64,000 nt of DNA from Pezizomycotina sp. ARF18 (Eukaryota; Ascomycota), in contig AZLU01000054.1 in the NCBI GenBank assembly GCA_002224055.1, positions 91,950 to 155,949 on the forward strand. Direction: 5' to 3'. The position numbers were made by a program, and so were the translations under genes. Under the pieces are notes generated by a model. That model was not told the DNA's origin. It was given only the letters and a program-made list of their open reading frames with translations, and did no database searches. Below, piece by piece: positions 25,310 through 36,206 of this stretch. Within the stretch, counting starts at the first letter, position 1. The number at the start of each line of letters is the position of its first letter.

Positions 25310-26770
25310 GTTTTGCGGTGAATTCTTATCCGTTTTATTCTCCGTTGTTTATGGAATGGTTGGAGAGGTTTATGGATTGGAGTGGAAAGGTTCAAGGTGA
25401 AGTGGAAGCCCAGGTTTCAACCTTTTCTTTCTTTTTTTTTTTTTCTTTCTTTTTTTTTTTTTTTTTTTTTAGCCGAGCACGTGGTCGCCGGCCGCCCCAC
25501 GTGATCTCATCACTCACTCCAGACGTATTCTTCTTCAGTCTCCCTCTCCCTCTCCTTGCCATCGCCCTTCGCCTTCTTAAATCAAGCTGGAATTACATTC
25601 AACCTGTTCACGTTTCCATTCAAAGGTGCAAGTAAGCATATACAAGCATTATTATTCACAATTATACATATTTTTTTCTCTCTGTCAGGACACTACTAAC
25701 TTTGCAAGAAGAACAAAAAGAAAAAGAAAAAGAAAAGAAAATAATAACTAGGAGTCTTTTTCTCTATGCAAGGTCCTGTTTACGGTGACTGGTAAGACCA
25801 ATTATATATCTACCGTCTATCTCGAAATACTGTAAGTTACTGATGCAGTTGACACGAAAAGGTTAGGGGTCGTCTAAAATTTCTTGCGTCAGCTCCCTTT
25901 ACTTCGTTAGTTGACCAACCAGAAGAAGTGGTCGATCTCTCTTAATGATCAACCTATACACTATCGCCAGCCTTTTTTTACCTGCATAAAAGCACTAACG
26001 TTTTGTCCAATCTTCCAAGCCTGTAAAATTATTTATATTTCTTTATTTATTACAAAAAGATCAAAACCTATATTAATATATTTCCTGACTGTTTGCAAGC
26101 AAGCTGTTGGGCTGAATATAGACCTCCCACTCGTTGTCCAGTTATCTTGGGGTTAGCTGTTGAGCAGAGTAATTGACGTCGTTGATGGTGAAACACTCGG
26201 TGCTTCATGTCCTAAAATGCCCCTTGGGTAGAGATGACGCAGACTTTACGATACGTCCAAGAGGCTGGGGAAAGGCACGGACTTTTTGTCTCTTGGAAAT
26301 CAGCATTGGCATTACTACTTCTTCTACTACATTCTACGACTAGCCATCTCTATTTCCTCTCTCTCTCTCTCTCTCTCCCTTACCAAAGTGACAAATATAA
26401 CTAGAATTACAATAATTGCCTGATATATTTATTTATTATTTAAAAAAGTTAAGAAAAAATTATCTTTGTTTAATACGGTAGTATATAATAATATAACATC
26501 CTATCACCCTAATAGTGTTGGAAACGCGGCTACAAAAAGGAAAAGGGTTCAGAATAGGAAATCATCCAAAATGAAGTAAAATAGCGTATTCTTTAAGGAG
26601 CAGTAGTACAGTAACTAAGTATATATATTAGATATATTATATATTATTATATAGGAGTGTACGGTAGTTGACAAAAATCAATCTTAATAACTAACTGCAT
26701 GGAGGGTCTTTTATTATTAGAACAGCCCAATCACACTCTTAAATTGACACGAAAAAAAAAGGTGACCCGC

Positions 26771-26803
<33 letters not shown>

Positions 26804-27358
26804 AAAAAGAAAACAAGCCACCCCACCATTTTCCCACCTTTAAAATTTTTATCACTAATTTTATCCCTCCTCTTCTTGCTTTTTATTTCCTTTTTCTTCC
26901 CTCTCTCTTATTTCTCATCCTTCTTTTTATTCCTTTTCTCTTTTCCCTTTCTTCACCGCTCACCGCCCTTCTTCCCCCAAGTCGTCGTCGAGTTTAAGCC
27001 AGAGGTACGTGGACGAGTAACAGTATTTCAAGAGTTCTACGACAGTTGGTCGATGTAATATTCCCCGGTTTCCTTCAATAGGGGTTGTTTCTGTATCTCC
27101 TGGTACAGTTTGGAGGGTTTCACACATTGTGTGCTGTGTACCCCTTCTAGACTCCCTCCGTCGTTAAATTAAATATTCAACCCTCGGGAAGAACTAAAAA
27201 CAAGCATAAAATAATTCCTTCACATCACCCCAGCTCATTGTTCCAGATGTCAGTCATAGGCTAACGAGAAACCGCCTATTCATCGTTTATCGTCGAAACG
27301 TTCAGCCGTACACGTTCTGCTGGGGTTTACTGCAGGCTCCTTTTCACTTTCTCCCTTT
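25310..27358. other. Gene-free AT-rich spacer
   Basis: 2 kb between divergent genes. Contents: long T tract with interruptions at 25425-25470, a CT repeat at 26357-26378, AT-rich TATA-like strings at 26610-26652, and a 30-nt A run at 26772-26801 followed by a C/T-rich block to 26980. From 26980 a short readable block ending at a GTACGT (27005) could be an untranslated first exon of the downstream gene. No protein family recognised. Confidence 0.45.
26357..26378. repeat. CT dinucleotide microsatellite
   Basis: About eleven CT units in the spacer upstream of the CSI2-like gene; directly visible. Confidence 0.85.
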
Positions 27359-27529
27359 ATCCCTTGTGTGAACCCCCTTTCGCTTTACTCCGCCGTCCCT
27401 TTTTCATTTCTGTAAGTGATTTTCTTGACTAGGCACTTGCTATTTCTGTTTCTATTCCATTCATATTTTTATAGGATGGCCAACGGTTCTTCTGACAGTA
27501 ATCTTGGAATTTGCAGCTCCACTCGTTTC
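27359..27529 (+). repeat. Tandem direct repeat, copy 1
   Basis: Starts ATCCCTTG, includes the shared strings GAACCCCCTTTCGCTTTACT, GTAAGTGATTTTCTTGACTA and GGCACTTGCTATTTCTGTTT, and ends with the shared CTCCACTCGTT. Compared with copy 2, which follows at once, it differs mainly by small indels. Each copy holds a splice donor-like GTAAGT, an AG acceptor-like end and an in-register ATGG, so the unit looks like a duplicated 5' intron plus first-exon segment. Confidence 0.85.
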
Positions 27530-27709
27530 ATCCCTTGGTGTTGAACCCCCTTTCGCTTTACTCAGCCGTCCCCTTTTTTTTCATTTTCTTGGTAAGTGAT
27601 TTTCTTGACTAGGCACTTGCTATTTCTGTTTCTATTCCTATTCATATTTTTTATCAGGATGGCAACGGTTCTTCTGACAGTAATCTTGGAATTTGCAGCT
27701 CCACTCGTT
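27530..27709 (+). repeat. Tandem direct repeat, copy 2
   Basis: Second copy of the approximately 171-bp unit, offset by 171 bases. It ends in CTCCACTCGTTGTCAGTC, after which the two copies diverge. Copy 2 carries an open frame starting ATGGCAACGG that reads MATVLLTVILEFAAPLVVSL, a hydrophobic stretch; in copy 1 the same frame is shifted by one base. This could be real leader sequence or only chance. Confidence 0.85.
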
Positions 27710-27844
27710 GTCAGTCTACTAGGGTACCAGCTTGACGTTGTGGAGGTCAGTATAGACTAATATCCCTCCGATATATGTATTTATCATTTTTTCCGATTCC
27801 ACGCATATTCATATACATTATATATCCGAGATACTCTTTCGACA

Positions 27845-29051
27845 ATGAAAATGAAGGTCGACCATCGTTATTTTTTTGGTTTCCTTGGCCCTCCTTGGAG
27901 CTCCTCTTCCCATCTGTAGCTCAAAACAACAACGGTGGTTGGAAATAGGGGTGGCGGGGGCGGTGGTACCACGGACGGAGAAATCACAGCCAGCGCAGAC
28001 GACGGCTCCCTCGCCGGCCAATACTGGCAAAAACCGATGCCGGCAACAACAGTTCATCTAGAGGGAATGGCAACAAAGACAACGACGCCGCCGGCTTCAA
28101 AAACGACGGATGATCGAAGGCCACAAGTTCGGCAGCGATCACTGGTGGAGAAGCGGCGAATACGGATTGCCCCTCCGGCTCTCTCCACACCCTCGTCCTC
28201 ATCCATAGGCGCGCCAACGACTACCTTTGGAGGTCAGGCAGCCGGGCCGGATGACGCTCTTCCCAGTATCGTTGGTATTATCCCGAACTTACGTCGCACA
28301 GGTTCCCACAAACCGCGAAGAATCCGTTCATGCAGAAATCAAACCTGCCCGAGGGTACTGTGTTCATCGCTGTTGGCTTCCGCTCTCGGTCTCATCGGCT
28401 TATCTGCATTGCCTGGCGTGCCTTAGTCGCCTGGAGTCTTCGCCGGTCCCTTCGGCGCAGGCGCCATGGAGAGCCACTTCAGTGACTCAAGAGACCATGT
28501 TGGGCCCGTCGGGAGGCAACTCTGCTGGCCACACAGCAGGCGCTGCGCCCCGGAAGAAGCCTCGCAACTCTGGGCTTATACACCTCGCAGTACGGCTCGT
28601 CCCTCTCGCTTGATCACCTTGCGAACGGTCCCGGAGGCTCTGCGAACAGGGCAATAATACGCCCAACCCTTCGCTCTTCTTCTCCCCGACTGCTGGAAGC
28701 GGTGCTATGACTCCCGGACAACGCGGTTCTGGATTTTGCCTGCCGGTTACTATTCGGCTGCCGGAGGAAATTCGTCGCAGACTAACCTTCCTCGTCGACC
28801 TAACACCGCCGGAACCATGCAGACCATGACCGCACCTTCGCCCCCCAGCTCGCCTCTGCCGAAACCTCCCAGCCGTGGACGCCTCCCGACACCTCAAGAT
28901 AGCCCCCGGTTAGGAAACCTCTCATTCTGCGCACAGTTTAATGGCCGGCCTCGCAGCGCCACCGGGCCAGCAACGCACACCGAGCACGTACCTAGAAGAT
29001 CTCTTTGAGCAACATCCGCCTCCGACCGCGAGCAGCCAGGGAACAGGATAG
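27845..29051 (+). CDS. CSI2/YNL058C-like single-pass membrane protein
   Basis: Family of fungal surface or vacuolar-membrane proteins related to yeast Csi2 (chitin synthase-linked) and YNL058C/Prm5; molecular role unclear. Visible parts in order: a signal peptide, split by one indel, TIVIFLVSLALLGAPLPICS (27870-27925); a Thr/Ser/Pro/Gly-rich lumenal stretch; the conserved pre-membrane block NPFMQKSNLPEGTVFIAVGF (28320-28385); a membrane span LGLIGLSALAWRALVAWSL (28390-28445); a basic juxtamembrane RRSLRRAAMESHFSD; and a long Ser/Pro/Gly-rich cytoplasmic tail with NSGLYTSQYGSSLSLDHL, SPTAGSGAMTPGQRGSG, and the near-terminal STYLEDLFEQHPPP (28975-29020). Stop at 29049-29051. The start is the Met before the signal peptide; the duplicated 171-bp unit upstream may contribute an earlier exon. 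Frameshifts near 27860, 28080 and 28360-28560. Confidence 0.72.
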
Positions 29052-30087
29052 CTACCGCGATAGCTACAATCAAGGCGGTAGTGGCAGGAGCAGACACAGC
29101 CAGTATGGTCGCAATTTACTAAGGAGGAAAAAAAGAATAATAAAAATGTGTCTTCTGCTTATTGTTGGCGGCTACGTGCTGTTCTTCCCCCCCAAAAAAA
29201 ATGAGTTTACAGTTATCAAGAACTTACGTACAGCGAAAAGTTCATAAAGAAAGAACATGAGCTGATACAATGATGGAGTATTTTTGCTTACTTGCTTGCT
29301 TTTGTATTTTTTTCTTTCTTTTGCTGGATAGCATTTCGGGATTCGTCTCCTTTTCACGTTATTGCTTTAATTACTCTTTTTGCTCTCCAAATATTCTTTT
29401 CTTCGTCGCTCATTGAGACCGTCTATTCCATGCATCCTGCATGCTCGTTTTCTTTCTTTCTTTTTTTTTTTTTTGTAACCTCCCTCTTATCACTCACGAA
29501 CCGATATACCTCCCTTCTACTCCTCTTCTCATTCATTAAGTATTATAATGTTTCCTAACCCCTTCCTCCTCCTTTTTGTGTAATGGGTATTAGACGTGTT
29601 GCTTTCCTTTTTGTGTATACAGCTTTTTTGAAAAACTATTACCTCTTTTGTGAGATAGTATTATAATTTTTTTTTCTTTACCAGAAAAGAAAGAAAAAAA
29701 AATTAAAAGTATATTCTAAACACCGAACTACCTTTTGTGCTTTGGTTTGAGCATGATGTTGCCTCTGATAACTTGTTTTCGTAATCAGCTACGGGATCTA
29801 TGATGTTTACGCGGTTCTGGCGTCGAAGGGCGAAAAAAGATAATGTTACTGGAGGGACGGAACAAACTTCTATAACAGACGCATTGAATTATTTAATTGT
29901 ATGATAGTAGTAGTCTTTTCTCCCGGTCCTCCTAAAGGCTTTCTTTAAATGGTTAAATTCTTATTCAAGCTTTGTTATTAAGAGTCTCTCGTCTTGAGTT
30001 TTTGATTAAACTTTGCTTCAGACGTCATGGTTCCGTCCATGAGTCCATTTCCATAACTACCTAAGTAGAGGTATATATAGGTGCGTA

Positions 30088-30118
<31 letters not shown>

Positions 30119-30966
30119 CAACAATTGTAAATCAATATAATACTCCTTATACCTCAATACAACTGGTTTCGACGGTCTAAGTAGCTAACTAGCTATAAGA
30201 CTTGTGCATCTAGTTTCATAATTTAAAGAACCGGTCACAGTAGCTTTTTGAATGGAATTCCTCGATGCCATCGATTTGATTCCTCGAAGAAAAGTTATTT
30301 TACAGTGGTAACATTACGAATAATAATAAACACCAGTGAATGCTCCTAATATTCGAGCATTGAATTCCGTCTCTTGATTGAACTTGTTCTTAACAATTCG
30401 TGAACATTTTTTGAACGGAGAAGCTGGATTTCCATTCTTCCTACAGGCTCCAGGCGTTGATCTAAGACGCCATTAAAAGGGACTTGAAGAAAAAAAAAAC
30501 CCCTAATGATTGCAATGATAACAGAAACAGTGCAATTTACATTAAAGAAAAGAAAAGAATAGAAAAAATAGAAAAGGTATGGGTGCTTGTCATGGACATC
30601 GTAAAGTCTGAAGACGCAATTTATACAACACAAAAAAGGTGAAAAAGAGTACGTAATAATACAGAGGCAAATTGAATATTGCAAGGTCATGACAAAAAAG
30701 GCATAATTCGAAAGAAAAGCAGAAACAATGTTGTTAATAATGATAATCTTTTATCAATTGATCGTCTTACTCCATGCTCCTTGAACAGACTGTAAGTAGT
30801 GATGCTTCCTCGAGGACAAAAAAAAATAAAACTGGAAGGAAAGGCTGAATATAATTGAAAAAATATGAGTTGAAAAAGAGAATACGGGTATCAACGCCTG
30901 ATGTTCTTGGTGTATCTTCTCGATGTTTCCTACTTAATAGTTTATTTCACTCTTTGTTATTTTATT
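29052..30966. other. Gene-free spacer with AT microsatellite
   Basis: 1.9 kb between convergent genes. It contains an uninterrupted (AT)n tract at 30094-30118 preceded by TATATA/GTGTATA words, A/T runs near 29668-29704, and low-complexity open frames only. No gene recognised. Confidence 0.45.
30094..30118. repeat. AT dinucleotide microsatellite
   Basis: Twelve AT units, directly visible, in the spacer downstream of the CSI2-like gene. Confidence 0.9.
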
Positions 30967-32551
30967 TTAGAGAACGAGTTCAAACTCTTCATCCTCTTCA
31001 TCGATCCTGTTAATGTCTATTCCAGCAGCTTGGAAGAGATCGTCAAAGTCCTCCCTGATATTGTCCTGGCCTTTAGTGTAATCCTCCTCGTCGTCGGAGC
31101 TGCTAAAGTCAAGATCATCTTTTCCTTCTCGAGGGCACGTTGAACACTCGCAGCGAGCGGCTTTCCAGCAGAATATCCAATTGATGTCTTGGAATTCATC
31201 TCCGCGACCCTGTGATCAACCTCGGTCTCACTGATGCAGCAGACTTTGGCCTCGTGTACGCCAATCCGCCAGTGACCTTCGAAAGGATCGAAGCGCTAGA
31301 CGCGGAGCGATTATGAACCTTCACGGCGGGGGCTTTCTTAACACTCTTGGACGCATGCTGCGAAAGCATACTGGCTGCCGTGACAGATTGACCGAATTTG
31401 GACGGGACGGGAGCTTGCGCTGAAGAGACGGGACATTTCCAGTCGAATAAGTCTTCGCATGTAACGCCATCGGTCTCCCCTTATTCCCAGCCGCAATAGT
31501 TCCAGTGTTCGCTTGGTTGTTCTAGACTTAAGAGGACCACGTGGGACCTTGTTTTCCTTGTCGGCAGCAACCAAACCTCCCTTCTTCGCCGCGACCTTCC
31601 TGCCTCGCGTCCTGCGATAGTGTCGTACATTTCCTCCCTCATAAGAACCCTTCGTGCGTCCGCCTCGGACTCTGCCAGCATGCGTTCCTCATCTTCCTCG
31701 TCCGCTTTGATGGAGTCGTTGACTATCTTCGCGTACTTGTCCCACTCATCGTGGTAGATATTTTTGTACATATTCTTACGAATAAGTCGACGTTAGGAGC
31801 AATAAAATCATCAGGGACATCGGGAAGATCTATTACAAGTAGAAACCGAAAAACAAATTAGCGACTGGAATAGGCCAAAAGAAAGTAAATAACAAAAAAA
31901 AAATAATAGCTCGTAGATTTCGTACCAATCGGTTTCGGCGGCATATATTCGATCTCCGGATAATCGTCATCATCGTCGGCCGACTTGACGGCGGTTTCGT
32001 ATCAGTAGTGATTGACTGTTTGAGCGAACGTTGAGCCTTTGCGCTTCCTTGCTTAGCGGGACCCGGCGTAGCAGCTGGCTTCTTAAGAACGCTCCTCCTT
32101 CTTCGGGCGACTTCCTCCTGGTCTTGAAATTGGTGTCCTTGCCTCCCAAAGGCACACGGTTCCTTGGACCTATTATCATAGATATGACAAAATCAGTACA
32201 TATATTCCTCAACGATCCGTTCCGTCGTTTCAACAAGCTTCTCTTCAGCTTTGTGCGAGCTACCCCCCCCCTTTCCCCTAACTTTTTCCATCTCACTTTC
32301 ATCTTCTTTATCGTCCCAAAATCCCTATATTTTCTCCACCCCGAAGGTCAAACTCACCAGCTGGCGTTACAAATGCATCCGCGTTCGAAACCAAAACCGA
32401 CTTCCCCTTCTTCATCGTGCCGAGGTTATTTCATTCTGGTGATGCAGCTTTTGGCGCCGGGGTCTTGGAAAGCCCTGGAGCTTCTGTTGCTTGCCGTTCT
32501 GCGTCGGTGCCTGGAGAACCGCGTTTTCTTGGTCGCGGCTGCGAGAAGCAT
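30967..32551 (-). CDS. Securin-like anaphase inhibitor (Pds1/Cut2 type)
   Basis: Securins hold separase inactive until the anaphase-promoting complex destroys them. On the minus strand the order is: Asn/Gln/Lys-rich N-terminus with ENAVLQAPTQNGKQQKLQGF (32455-32530); a destruction-box-like RVPLGGKDTN (32130-32160); a Lys/Arg/Ser-rich segment; DYPEIEYMPPKPI (31930-31975), then LPDVPDDFIAPNVDLF (31785-31830), a pattern I associate with ascomycete securins; a helical acidic stretch DEEDEERMLAESEADARR (31650-31710); a KEN box in ADKENKVPRGPL (31540-31575); and a C-terminus QDNIREDFDDLFQAAGID ending FELVL, stop at 30967-30969. The D-box precedes the KEN box. Several frameshifts. Securins diverge fast, so the call is on motifs rather than overall similarity. 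Start ATG at 32549-32551 is tentative. Confidence 0.55.
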
Positions 32552-33861
32552 TGTATGTAGTTGATTTCCTTGTCGTTACTCCTTTGAATGTGAATCTGGT
32601 TGAACGATGGTGATATTATGCAAGTCTCGTAGATAAACAGCTTTCTTATAGACTTTTTATTCGTTAAAGTTTCTTGCCCGTGTTTTTTTTCCAATCTCCA
32701 ATTTACATTTAGTCCAGTTTCTCGTGATGAAGCTTTTCGCGTTGACAGTTGGTTGGATTCGAACCAATTTCGAAGTATGTCTCGTTATTTAAATGCTTTT
32801 TTTTTAGAACGAGAAGGTTTGAAAGATTCTTTGGTGTCGTTCTTTGTTTGTTTATGATGGGTTTTAATATATTTATTCTCGTCTTCGTCTTTTTTTTTTT
32901 TTTTTTTTTTTTTTTCACCTATTGTGTTGCTGGAGTTATAACCAAAAAAAAAAAAAAAAAAAAATAGAAAAATAAATAAAATAAAATAAAATAAAAATAT
33001 TGTATGGAAAACTGGGTTTAGGCGTCTCCACGACAACCGACTTCGTTTTCGCTAGTGATAAACGAAAACTGCAGTATCTGCCCAACGCAATAAACGAAAT
33101 AACAATATAAAATTTATTTCCCCACTTTCCAGATACTTCAGTTGTGATGCTTAAAATAAAATAAAAAAATTTTTTTTAAGATCATATATTTAATAATAAT
33201 ATAAATAATAGTAGTGTAAATATATGTGTCTATATACTTAGTAGAGGTTTTTTTTTTTTTTTTTACCAAGTAGTGAATCGTATACATCACGTTCAAAAGC
33301 AGCTCTTAATAATATATTAGATGGAGTGAGAAAAAAACCATAATAGTAATATATAGCAAACTTTTTGGTATAGTAAGTACTAGTAGCTTGCAGAAAAAGA
33401 CAAGAGCTAAGCTCGAAAATGCCTAAAGAAAAGCAAAGAAAAGGGCAGCCAGAGCGGTCTGAGGCGCAAAATCTTTCTCACTAGTAGTAGTATTTTTTTT
33501 TTATTTTTTTTTCTCCGCACCTGTCGATAGATATATTATTAGTTGACACTATTCTACTTTCTTGCTATTGCTTGGTAGTAGTGTACGCCATACAACGCAT
33601 TACCCACCCTTAACTTGCACTACTATTTATATATAAGTCTACTGTAGCTTTCTCCCCCCCCCCTTAACCCTCCCCTACTTCTTCTCTTCTCCTTTTCTCC
33701 TTTTTGCCTTTGCTTACCTTTTTTGTTCTCGGTAGACATAGAAATAAAAGACAACCTTTCTTATCTCCTTTCTAGAGCTTGCAGTTTCTTCTATCGCAGA
33801 AGCGTCCCCTCTATAGATAAACACTTCGTTCCACCTCTCGTTACATACCCCACTCCGCAAA
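32552..33861. promoter_or_regulatory. Divergent promoter region with poly(T)/poly(A) inverted tracts
   Basis: 1.3 kb between divergent genes. T run at 32890-32915 (26 nt) and A run at 32944-32964 (21 nt) are separated by 28 bases and are complementary, so a long hairpin is possible. Further T run at 33250-33264. Close to the tropomyosin start the plus strand is very C/T-rich (33650-33720, with a C10 run at 33653), typical of strong fungal promoters of housekeeping genes (general knowledge). Confidence 0.45.
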
Positions 33862-34799
33862 ATGGATCGCATCAAGGAGGTAAGTCTTGCCAACAATAGT
33901 GCTTTTATTATCTATACCCCTCCTCAACGTGCAGCAGAAGAACATTTGGAACATCACAGCACACCTTCTCCTACTCTCCAACCCTCTTAGTAAATGTATA
34001 GAGGGACTTTTTTGGGAGGGAGGAGACGATATAACGTGCTCATATACTCTCCTCGCGCTTGCAAAGAGGAAGAGGCTTTACGCCGCCGCCAGCCTTCCGC
34101 AACTTCAAGCACTATTGGACTATTCAGCTAATATTCGTTATTATGCGACTTCCTAGAAAATGAACCAGCTGAGGCTCGAAGCCGACGAGGCAAACAACAA
34201 ACTCGAAGTGCTTGAGAAGACGAACAAGGATTTGGAGAACAAGCTAACGGCGAATGAAGCTGAACTGAACTCTGCCAACAACAAGATCTCGATGCAAGAA
34301 GCGGAGATTGAAAAGCTGGAGAGTCTCTTAAGAAGGCTAAGCAAGATGCCCTGGAAGGCGCTCAACATGGTACGCAGAGCGAAGCACTGGTCAGGAAAGT
34401 GGCTGTCCTGGAAGAGGAGGCCGAGACCATTGACAAGCAGCTCAAGGAACCACTGAGAAGTAGAGAAGCTCCGTTCCAGTGCATATCTAATCTCCTTTAA
34501 CATCTTTCCCCATATTTCCTCCATCGATGTATAAACTTAGGCTATATCCATTTCCTTTAGCAAAAGACATTCACTTGATGAAATATGTATTACATTGATA
34601 CGAGCGCTAACAAATCCCCACTTTGTCCAAAAAAATAGGCTTCGTCTGACAGATGTTAAAGCAGAGCATTTCGAACGCAAACTGGCGGCCGCCGAAAGCG
34701 AGAGGATCAGTGGGAGAAGAAGTTCGAGGAAATCAAAGAACAGCTCGATGCCAAAAACAAGGAAATCCAGGAGCTGGAAGCAGCAATGGCTCCATCTAA
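33862..34799 (+). CDS. TPM1: Tropomyosin
   Basis: Coiled-coil protein that polymerises along formin-nucleated actin cables. First exon is MDRIKE followed by GTAAGT; the second exon begins KMNQLRLEADEANNKLEVLE at 34160 after a long intron with donor at 33880. The heptad pattern runs through DLENKLTANEAELNSANNKI and ISMQEAEIEKLESLL; after frame correction it continues KKAKQDALEG and VRKVAVLEEEAETIDKQLKE. A last exon after an intron (about 34455-34635) reads LRLTDVKAEHFERKLAAAES and FEEIKEQLDAKNKEIQELEA. Length about 160 aa, as in fungal tropomyosins. The short first exon coding MDRIKE is a hallmark of this family in ascomycetes. Stop is uncertain: one indel would place it at 34797-34799, otherwise 34885-34887. 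Confidence 0.9.
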
Positions 34800-35683
34800 G
34801 CGGAACGATTCAGGAAAGGGAATTGCGGCAATTCTTCTTGTCCCTTCCCACAAGCTATTCACACCGCCCTCAGCTCGGAACGAATAGGAGCGGAACAAGA
34901 GATAAAAATCAAAACAAAAAAAATCAAAAAAAAAATACTTAGTATGATATTATGGTTTAATGAGGCTTTTTAATCGACTTTCGTTCTCTAAAATTAAGCG
35001 AGTGGGACAGGAAAAAAGGGGACGCCAGTTGGTTTATTCTGTTACGTGTTTAACAAATTAGAAAGGGTTAAAAAAATTAAAAAGGAAGACTATTATGACA
35101 ATCGTTATATAAAGTATATACTCCTCAAAGAAGCTCTTTTTACCTTTGCGACGTTCTGGACTTTCCAATGTACCTATTTGTTTTGAACTTGAAAATATTA
35201 ATGCCCTTCTATAAAGACTTTACAGCTTGTCCAGTCCTCCGACGTTCATGTCGCTTCTAATTTGGACGACTCTCTAGAGAAATAATTCTCTGCTGGGCTA
35301 TTTTTCTAGGAGTATAGCATATTTCCACATATAATAAGTTAGAATATACAGTAAATTATAATCAAATACGCCTTTCCTCGAGATGAAGATATGAGGTGGA
35401 GAAAACCCATTTTGCTCCATTTTGTTCCTCCTTCTCATATTTAGAGTAAATGCCAAGAGATTTTTTGTTGCGTGCAGTTTACTAAAGGACGCGCGGAAAG
35501 CTAGAGCAACTCGCCATTTTCAAAACCTCCTACAATTAATTAATTATACACTTCACTCAACCTTCTTCCCTCCTCAACCTCTACGAGCTTGGTCCAAACA
35601 ACTTGCCAAAGCTCATTCTCCAAACGTAATTACGCCTACAGCATTATCCAAAACCGCCTTCAACTCACGATCAAACAGACACC
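34800..35683. other. Spacer between tropomyosin and proteasome gene
   Basis: About 880 bases holding the TPM1 3' region and the PRE1 promoter. Short A runs near 34905-34935; C/T-rich just before the PRE1 start. No gene recognised. The canonical proteasome-gene element GGTGGCAAA was not seen. Confidence 0.45.
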
Positions 35684-36170
35684 ATGTTCGTATCCCCTTT
35701 CTCTTGTCCGCCTCATTCCCTACGAATACCCTTTTGCTTTTTAGCTGTAGCTACCTATCGAAAGAGCTGTCGTGGCAGAGTTCCTAGCCCACATTACGTA
35801 CCCACCTCTTGCAGCCTATTATCCATTTCGCTAATACTTACAATTTGTTTTTTCATTTGCTTTCTTGAATAGGAGGTTCTCCTCGGAATAACAGGCAAGG
35901 ACTACGTCCTGCTCGCGGCCAGCAAGGCCGCCATGCGGCATTTCCATCCTCAAGGCCGAAGACGACAAGACCCGGCAGCTCAACGACCACACGCTGATGG
36001 CGTTCTCCGGGGAGGCGGTGACACAAGTACGTTTTACGTTTTCCAAAAAGATCTGTCTGATGTCTTGACTTCAAAATCTTACCTTCACGGGCTTTCGACG
36101 TACATACCTACAAGGGAGATGATGAATCCACATATTGGTAAGCTTCATCATAGCTAACACTCTAACCAAA

Positions 36171-36206
<36 letters not shown>

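Noticed and set aside
26699-27058. 119-codon frame with poly-Lys and Phe-rich regions
   Set aside because: Encoded by a 30-nt A run and a C/T-rich tract; only the last part might be a leader exon.
32745-32775. B-box-like GGTTCGAATCC on the minus strand, suggesting a tRNA gene
   Set aside because: No A box, D arm or cloverleaf stem could be found at the expected distance upstream, and the acceptor ends do not pair.
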